Origin: Oscillospiraceae bacterium
GTDB lineage: Bacteria > Bacillota > Clostridia > Oscillospirales > Acutalibacteraceae
DNA length: 9,366 nucleotides
Assembly: GCA_029007475.1 (NCBI GenBank)
Contig: JAQXHW010000094.1
Span: 1-9,366, forward strand
Direction of reading: 5' to 3'
Below the pieces are notes generated by a model, which was not told where the DNA came from, made no database searches, and was given only the letters and a program-made list of their open reading frames with translations. Within the stretch, counting starts at the first letter, position 1, and the number at the start of each line of letters is the position of its first letter. Positions 6,615 through 9,366 of this stretch are shown piece by piece. The position numbers and the translations under genes were made by a program.

Positions 6615-6637
6615 ATACTGAAATCAGTATATTTTTT
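6615..6637 (+). promoter_or_regulatory. Palindrome and T-tract directly before the hydrolase ribosome binding site
   Basis: ATACTGA-AA-TCAGTAT is a perfect 7-bp inverted repeat (6615-6630), followed by ATTTTTT and then the GGAGGG at 6640-6645. It could be a repressor operator or a weak attenuator hairpin controlling the hydrolase gene. The two-base spacer makes a DNA operator more likely than an RNA hairpin. No strong promoter for this gene could be placed; TTGTAT (6569) with TTTATT (6593) is a weak candidate. Confidence 0.45.
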
Positions 6638-6649
6638 GCGGAGGGTATT

Positions 6650-7624
6650 ATGTGTACGGCAATAGCTTTGAATGACGAGGGGCTTTACTTCGGCAGGACT
6701 TTAGATTACGACTTTTCATATCCGTCTCAGGTGGTAATAGCGCCTCGGAATTTTCCTTTTCGGATGCAGAGAACGGAGCCTCTTTTGCGCCACTACTGCC
6801 TTATGGGCATGGCTTTTGTGAAAAACGGATATCCTCTCTTTTTCGACGGCTTCAACGAGGAGGGGCTCTCCATGGCGGGACTCAATTTCGAAGGAGTCGG
6901 GAAGTATTCGCAGGTGAGCTTTTCCTCTGAAAATGTTGCCTACTTTGAGCTGATTCCGTATATCCTGGGTACCTGCCGAAATGTACCCGAGGCAAGAGCT
7001 CAGCTCTTGAAAATCAATATTACGGAGGAGAGCTTTTCTCCCGACCTGCCCGTGGCACACCTTCACTATATCATAGCCGACTCCTGCGAGTCCATAACCT
7101 TAGAGGTAACTAAAGAGGGGCTCAGAGTCTACGACAATCCCATGGGAGTCCTTACCAATAATCCGCCCTTTCCCTTTCAGGTTCAGAATCTTGAGAATTA
7201 TCTTAATGTCTCTCCGAAGCCTGCGGAAAATCGCTTCTCGGAGAAGATAGAGTTTTCCTTTTACAGCCGCGGAATGGGAGCTCTGGGCTTGCCCGGCGAC
7301 TATTCCTCCATGTCGCGATTTGTAAGGGCGGCTTTTTTGAAGCTCAATTCCCCGATGGCTCAGAGCGAACAGGAGAACGTGAGCAGATTTTTCGGGATAA
7401 TGGACTCGGTTTCGGTGCCCAAGGGTGCCTGCGTTATGGAAAACGGAAACTATCAGGAAACGCTCTATACCTGCCTTATGAGCGCAAACCGAGGAGTTTA
7501 CTACTATACCACCAAGGAAAATCGTCGGGTAAGTGCCGTTGACATGAAGAAGGTGGACAAGAGAGGAAGCAGTCTGATTTGCTATCCTCTTAGAACTCGG
7601 GAGGATATTTTTTTGCAGAACTAA
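6650..7624 (+). CDS. Choloylglycine hydrolase family enzyme (bile salt hydrolase / penicillin V acylase type)
   Basis: 324 residues from the ATG at 6650, which follows GGAGGG. An in-frame ATG at 6569 is rejected: family members begin M-C, the new N-terminal Cys being the nucleophile after Met removal, and the longer form would overlap the lipoprotein promoter. This is an Ntn-hydrolase that cleaves an amide bond, in bile salt hydrolases between the steroid acid and glycine or taurine. All core residues known for the family are visible: C2 (MCTAIAL), R16 and D19 (GRTLDYDFSY), N79 (GLSMAGLNF), N171 (VLTNNPPF) and R223 (SSMSRFVRAAF). The length matches the family's usual 315-340. There is no signal peptide, so it is cytoplasmic. 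The conserved stretches look more like Firmicute bile salt hydrolases than penicillin acylases, but substrate choice cannot be fixed from sequence. It appears monocistronic. Confidence 0.93.
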   Translation: MCTAIALNDEGLYFGRTLDYDFSYPSQVVIAPRNFPFRMQRTEPLLRHYCLMGMAFVKNGYPLFFDGFNEEGLSMAGLNFEGVGKYSQVSFSSENVAYFELIPYILGTCRNVPEARAQLLKINITEESFSPDLPVAHLHYIIADSCESITLEVTKEGLRVYDNPMGVLTNNPPFPFQVQNLENYLNVSPKPAENRFSEKIEFSFYSRGMGALGLPGDYSSMSRFVRAAFLKLNSPMAQSEQENVSRFFGIMDSVSVPKGACVMENGNYQETLYTCLMSANRGVYYYTTKENRRVSAVDMKKVDKRGSSLICYPLRTREDIFLQN

Positions 7625-7733
7625 GGCGGAAGCGTTTGACTGCAAATTTTGTACAGCGTGGTAATCAAACTGCCGAAATATAAGTCTGTAACAAGCCGAA
7701 TAAGCAGAAACTTGTGTTTTTGCGCAAAGCTAA

Positions 7734-7760
7734 AGCCCCGATTTTACTGTCGGGGCTCTT
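7734..7760. terminator. Shared bidirectional hairpin between convergent genes
   Basis: AGCCCCGA (7734-7741) pairs perfectly with TCGGGGCT (7750-7757) around an 8-base loop. It is followed by CTTT on plus and by TTTAGCTTT on minus, so the U-tracts are short both ways. It lies between the stops of the hydrolase (plus) and the small lipoprotein (minus) and probably serves both. Confidence 0.7.
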
Positions 7761-7770
7761 TAACTGATAA

Positions 7771-8208
7771 TTATTGTCTTGTAAGGTAGCCGTAGGTGTT
7801 GCTGTTCTCGTCGTAGATATAGAAAGCGTCCTTTGCCTTGTCGTAGTTAAAGCCGGTGCTTCCGTTTTCTGTGGTAACTGTGACAAGGGAGCCGTCGAAA
7901 AGATAGGTGAGGGAGGTTTTGTTTTTGCCGAAGGTTCCCTCGCCGGTGCCGTCCTCATTGAAGGTGAAGCTGATAGCCTGTTCCTCGGGATTCGCATTTT
8001 CTTTTTCGCAGTATTCCTCGAAGGAGTAGGTCTCGCTTCCGACCGTAAACTCCGAGAGAGACCATTTGCCGGCTACCTTAGCCCTAAGAGCGTTAGTCTG
8101 AGCCTCGTCATAGGTGGTGACTGTTTCGCTGACGGGTGCGCAGGCAAAAAGCGAGGAAATAATTAAGGCGAAAAAGAGAACAAGCGCAGTAGATTTTGAG
8201 ATTTTCAT
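7771..8208 (-). CDS. Small putative lipoprotein with lipocalin-like beta domain
   Basis: 145 residues. The signal (MKISKSTALVLFFALIISSLFAC) ends in lipobox L-F-A-C with C23 lipidated. After a short linker, residues 45-143 alternate short beta strands with turns: GKWSLSEFTVG, then FTFNEDGTGEGTFG, SLTYLFDGSLVTVTT and AFYIYDENSNTYGYLTR. This 'GKW...F.F..DGTG...' pattern is typical of small secreted lipocalin-like or DUF families in gut Clostridia. The fold assignment is tentative and no ligand can be named. The start at 8208 follows GAGGTC. It has its own promoter (8251-8279) and shares a terminator with the convergent hydrolase gene, so it is monocistronic. Confidence 0.82.
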   Translation of the reverse strand: MKISKSTALVLFFALIISSLFACAPVSETVTTYDEAQTNALRAKVAGKWSLSEFTVGSETYSFEEYCEKENANPEEQAISFTFNEDGTGEGTFGKNKTSLTYLFDGSLVTVTTENGSTGFNYDKAKDAFYIYDENSNTYGYLTRQ

Positions 8209-8250
8209 GTATATGACCTCTTTATTATGGATTGATATTTTACAGGTAGT

Positions 8251-8279
8251 ATTATAGCATCAATGCCGAGAGCTTACAA
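8251..8279 (-). promoter_or_regulatory. Extended -10 promoter of the small lipoprotein gene
   Basis: On the minus strand: -35 TTGTAA (8274-8279), a 17-bp spacer and -10 TATAAT (8251-8256), preceded by TGC, which gives an extended -10. It is divergent from the tRNA promoter, and its -35 touches the first unit of the tandem repeat. Confidence 0.78.
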
Positions 8280-8325
8280 GAGAAAAAAGTTATTCTTGCG
8301 GAAGAGAAAAAAGTAATTCTTGCGG
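8278..8325 (+). repeat. Two tandem copies of a 24-bp unit upstream of the tRNA promoter
   Basis: Units 8278-8301 and 8302-8325 are identical except at unit position 14 (T8291 versus A8315). Each holds an A6 run (AAGAGAAAAAAGT) and ends in ATTCTTGCGG. The repeat ends 6 bp before the tRNA -35 box, where A-tracts could act as an UP-like element. It also overlaps the -35 of the divergent lipoprotein promoter. Confidence 0.85.
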
Positions 8326-8331
8326 AAAGTC

Positions 8332-8360
8332 TTGACATAAAGGCGACAACGTGATAAAAT
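8332..8360 (+). promoter_or_regulatory. Strong promoter of the tRNA-Trp gene
   Basis: -35 TTGACA (8332-8337, consensus), a 17-bp spacer and -10 TAAAAT (8355-8360) with an extended TGA just before it. Transcription would start near 8367, giving a leader of about 30 bases that contains a small stem GTCGT/ACGAC. Confidence 0.88.
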
Positions 8361-8397
8361 AACCAAGTCGTAAGTTCGTGACGACAAGTAAATATAT

Positions 8398-8473
8398 AGG
8401 GGTATAGCTCAGTTGGTAGAGCAGCGGTCTCCAAAACCGCGTGCCGAGGGTTCAAGTCCTTCTGCCCCTGCCA
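8398..8473 (+). tRNA. tRNA-Trp (anticodon CCA), CCA end encoded
   Basis: A 76-base cloverleaf. The acceptor stem AGGGGTA / TGCCCCT has one T-G pair. The D arm is GCTC-AGTTGGTA-GAGC. The anticodon arm is GCGGT-CTCCAAA-ACCGC with anticodon CCA at 8431-8433. The T arm is GAGGG-TTCAAGT-CCTTC, the discriminator is G and the 3' CCA is genomically encoded (8471-8473). It has a dedicated promoter and terminator. Its last 18 bases are repeated at 8680-8697, marking it as an integration target. Confidence 0.97.
8456..8473 (+). repeat. Left copy of the tRNA 3'-end direct repeat (attachment-site core)
   Basis: GTCCTTCTGCCCCTGCCA, the last 18 bases of tRNA-Trp, recurs exactly at 8680-8697. Duplication of a tRNA 3' end is the usual mark left by a tyrosine-recombinase element, and a recombinase remnant lies downstream. 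Confidence 0.75.
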
Positions 8474-8480
8474 TAAAAAT

Positions 8481-8519
8481 GAAAGCACTCACCATCAAGG
8501 TGGGTGCTTTTCGTTTTTA
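8481..8519 (+). terminator. Intrinsic terminator of the tRNA-Trp gene
   Basis: A 12-bp stem, AAAGCACTCACC / GGTGGGTGCTTT (8482-8493 with 8499-8510, one T-G pair) and a 5-base loop, is followed by TTTTT at 8514-8518. It starts 8 bases after the CCA. Confidence 0.92.
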
Positions 8520-8535
8520 TTTTACTTGAAATATT

Positions 8536-8686
8536 GAAGGACTTGAACCCAAAGTGGGCTTGCGCCGTAAAAAAATAGTCCGGTGGACTGTTTTTTAGGT
8601 GCAAGGTGCGAAGACGGGTACCAAAATCAACAAGATTTTGGTCGTCAAGCAGTGCAAATCCGCCAAATAGCGGATTTGTGTCCTTC
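8536..8686. repeat. Compact three-hairpin element with 7-bp inverted ends, partly copied from the tRNA
   Basis: About 151 bp bounded by GAAGGAC (8536) and GTCCTTC (8680-8686). The left end, GAAGGACTTGAACCC (8536-8550), is the exact inverse of tRNA positions 8448-8462 (T-arm). Three hairpins follow. Hairpin I pairs 8559-8581 with 8585-8605, an imperfect long stem with A7/T6 runs. Hairpin II is ACCAAAATC-AACAA-GATTTTGGT (8620-8642, perfect 9 bp). Hairpin III is CAAATCCGC-CAAATA-GCGGATTTG (8655-8678, perfect 9 bp). There is no convincing coding capacity. It could be a non-autonomous (MITE/REP-like) repeat, a small structured RNA, or the relic of an element inserted at the tRNA end. Confidence 0.6.
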
Positions 8687-8697
8687 TGCCCCTGCCA
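8680..8697 (+). repeat. Right copy of the tRNA 3'-end direct repeat
   Basis: An exact second copy of the last 18 bases of tRNA-Trp including CCA, 224 bp after the first. Upstream of it similarity to the tRNA fades at once (GGATTTGT against GGTTCAA), so this is not a second tRNA gene. Confidence 0.78.
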
Positions 8698-8705
8698 ATT
8701 ACAAG

Positions 8706-8751
8706 TCCTTGAAAATGGCTTAAACAAGCCGTTTTTGAGGATTTTTTCTTT
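8706..8751 (+). terminator. Second intrinsic terminator, after the duplicated tRNA end
   Basis: A 16-bp stem, TCCTTGAAAATGGCTT / AAGCCGTTTTTGAGGA (8706-8721 with 8726-8741, three G-T pairs) with loop AAAC, is followed by TTTTTTCTTTT. No plus-strand gene ends here. It occupies the same place after the second CCA as 8481-8519 does after the first, so it may be the tRNA's older terminator, displaced by the insertion. Confidence 0.85.
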
Positions 8752-8786
8752 TGTCGTTTTTCTTCTGATTTTTTCAATTTCACATC

Positions 8787-8806
8787 AGTTCCACCGTAGT
8801 TCCACC
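8787..8806 (+). repeat. Paired 9-bp direct repeats near the recombinase
   Basis: AGTTCCACC occurs at 8787-8795 and 8798-8806, an 11-bp period that is one helical turn. It lies between the duplicated tRNA end and the recombinase remnant, where arm-type integrase binding sites are expected. That role is inferred. Confidence 0.5.
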
Positions 8807-8854
8807 ACTTTGGCGTTTCCAGTGGCTTCAAATGTTGTAGAACAAGTGTAGAAA

Positions 8855-9135
8855 TCAATCCGCTTGCAGGCTTTTTGCAATTGCTGATTTTGAGGTTTTG
8901 TCAATGTGAGCATAAAATTTTAGTGTGGTCGTTGAACTGCTGTGTCCCAGCCATTCGGCAACCTGAACAGTAGTAAATCCATCATTCAACAGATTACTTG
9001 CAACGCTATGGCGTAAATCGTGAAATCTGATTTGCGGAAAATCGTTTTGCTTCTCAATCAGCTTGTGAAATTTTTTCGTCAGATAATTAGGCGTTATCTC
9101 CTTACCGTTCGTTATTATGTATAGAATAATAAATA
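8855..9135 (-). pseudogene. Tyrosine recombinase (integrase), C-terminal remnant
   Basis: Reading leftwards from about 9135 to the TGA at 8855-8857 gives roughly 90 residues. They include NGKEITPNYLTKKFHKL, FHDLRHSVASNLL with catalytic H-x-L-R, and AEWLGHSSSTTTLKFYAH with the second His of LGHSS and the catalytic Tyr. This is the end of a phage/ICE-type integrase. There is no start codon, and a TGA in the same frame at about 9137-9139 shuts the frame just upstream. The core-binding domain and the first catalytic Arg are missing, so the gene is truncated and should be inactive. Its 3' end faces the duplicated tRNA-Trp end, the usual arrangement for an element integrated there. The left boundary is exact; the right end is where recognisable homology stops and is approximate. 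Confidence 0.85.
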
Positions 9136-9161
9136 TTCATTCACTGCAATCGCATTATATT

Positions 9162-9366
9162 TTATGTTTCGGATTTCAGCGGCAGAGTGATTCCAACCTG
9201 AAATTGACTGTCGTTGTTTGTAATGCTTATTGAACCGCTGTTGTTGCTAATAATCTTCATAGACGAGGAAATTCCTATTCCCGGACGGTTGATTCCTTTT
9301 GAGGACATAAAGCAGTTGCGAAATTTCCTTATTTCACCGTTGAAGGTATTGCGGATAACTATAAAC
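9162..9366 (-). CDS. GHKL-domain sensor histidine kinase, C-terminal part only (window edge)
   Basis: 67 residues plus a TAA stop at 9162-9164; the 5' part lies beyond the window. The visible sequence has FIVIRNTFNGEIRKF, then KGINRPGIGISSMKII (with an extra Ser), then ISITNNDSQFQVGITLPLK. This is the tail of an ATPase of the HATPase_c_5/GHKL type: the G2-like box is GIGISS and the strands end in V-x-I-T-L-P. Such kinases typically lack the classical H-box arrangement and work in AgrC/ComD-like peptide-sensing pairs in Firmicutes, but the sensor half is not visible here. It ends about 25 bp before the broken recombinase reading frame, so it is either cargo of the mobile element or the chromosomal neighbour at a deletion junction. 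Confidence 0.8.
   Translation of the reverse strand, partial: FIVIRNTFNGEIRKFRNCFMSSKGINRPGIGISSSMKIISNNSGSISITNNDSQFQVGITLPLKSET

Noticed and set aside
6569..6649. 27-codon extension of the hydrolase start
   Set aside because: The family requires Cys at position 2; the extension overlaps the divergent lipoprotein promoter; the ATG at 6650 has GGAGGG.
7100..7645. 181-codon minus-strand frame opposite the hydrolase
   Set aside because: It lies wholly antisense to a well-supported enzyme gene, with no domain or ribosome site.
8278..8325. CRISPR array
   Set aside because: Only two head-to-tail units with no spacers between them and no cas genes in the window.
8680..8697. A second, partial tRNA gene
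   Set aside because: Only the last 18 bases match; no D arm, anticodon arm or 5' acceptor strand is found upstream.
8252..8858. Several minus-strand frames crossing the tRNA and the hairpin element
   Set aside because: They run through the tRNA, two terminators and palindromes; the shared WQGQKD peptide is simply the antisense of the duplicated tRNA end.

Overview
The window looks like chromosome of an anaerobic, low-to-mid GC Gram-positive bacterium of the Clostridia, most likely a gut Oscillospiraceae/Ruminococcus-type organism. The grounds are type I dockerins on secreted proteins, a desulfoferrodoxin next to a flavodiiron protein (anaerobe oxygen defence), a bile-salt-hydrolase-type enzyme, Gram-positive Shine-Dalgarno sites and lipoprotein signals. 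Species is not assigned.

Left part (1-3474, all minus strand): one apparent four-gene operon read leftwards from a near-consensus promoter at 3446-3474. It encodes an ECF sigma factor, a one-pass membrane protein in the anti-sigma position (ATGA overlap with the sigma gene), a secreted leucine-rich-repeat protein ending in a dockerin, and a second secreted dockerin protein cut by the window edge. The genes are spaced 17-38 bp apart with no internal terminator seen. The layout suggests a transmembrane sensing circuit that travels with extracellular proteins able to dock onto a cohesin scaffold.

Middle (3573-5886, minus strand): a two-gene oxygen/superoxide defence operon. It holds a 596-residue flavodiiron protein fused to a flavin-reductase domain and a short-spaced rubredoxin, followed by a two-iron-site desulfoferrodoxin (superoxide reductase). 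It has a TATAAT box overlaid by small inverted repeats upstream and a strong terminator at its end.

Right-middle (5929-8279): a Thr/Ala-rich lipoprotein (minus), a choloylglycine-hydrolase family enzyme with the complete catalytic residue set (plus), and a second small lipoprotein (minus). The hydrolase and the second lipoprotein converge on a shared hairpin.

Right end (8278-9366): a tRNA-Trp gene with a near-consensus promoter preceded by a 24-bp tandem repeat. The last 18 bases of the tRNA, including CCA, recur 224 bp downstream, and each copy is followed by its own intrinsic terminator. Between the copies lies a compact run of three hairpins, which starts with an inverted copy of the tRNA T-arm. 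Next come paired 9-bp direct repeats, a decayed tyrosine-recombinase C-terminus, and the end of a GHKL histidine kinase. This is a tRNA-associated integration hotspot with remnants of at least one mobile element.
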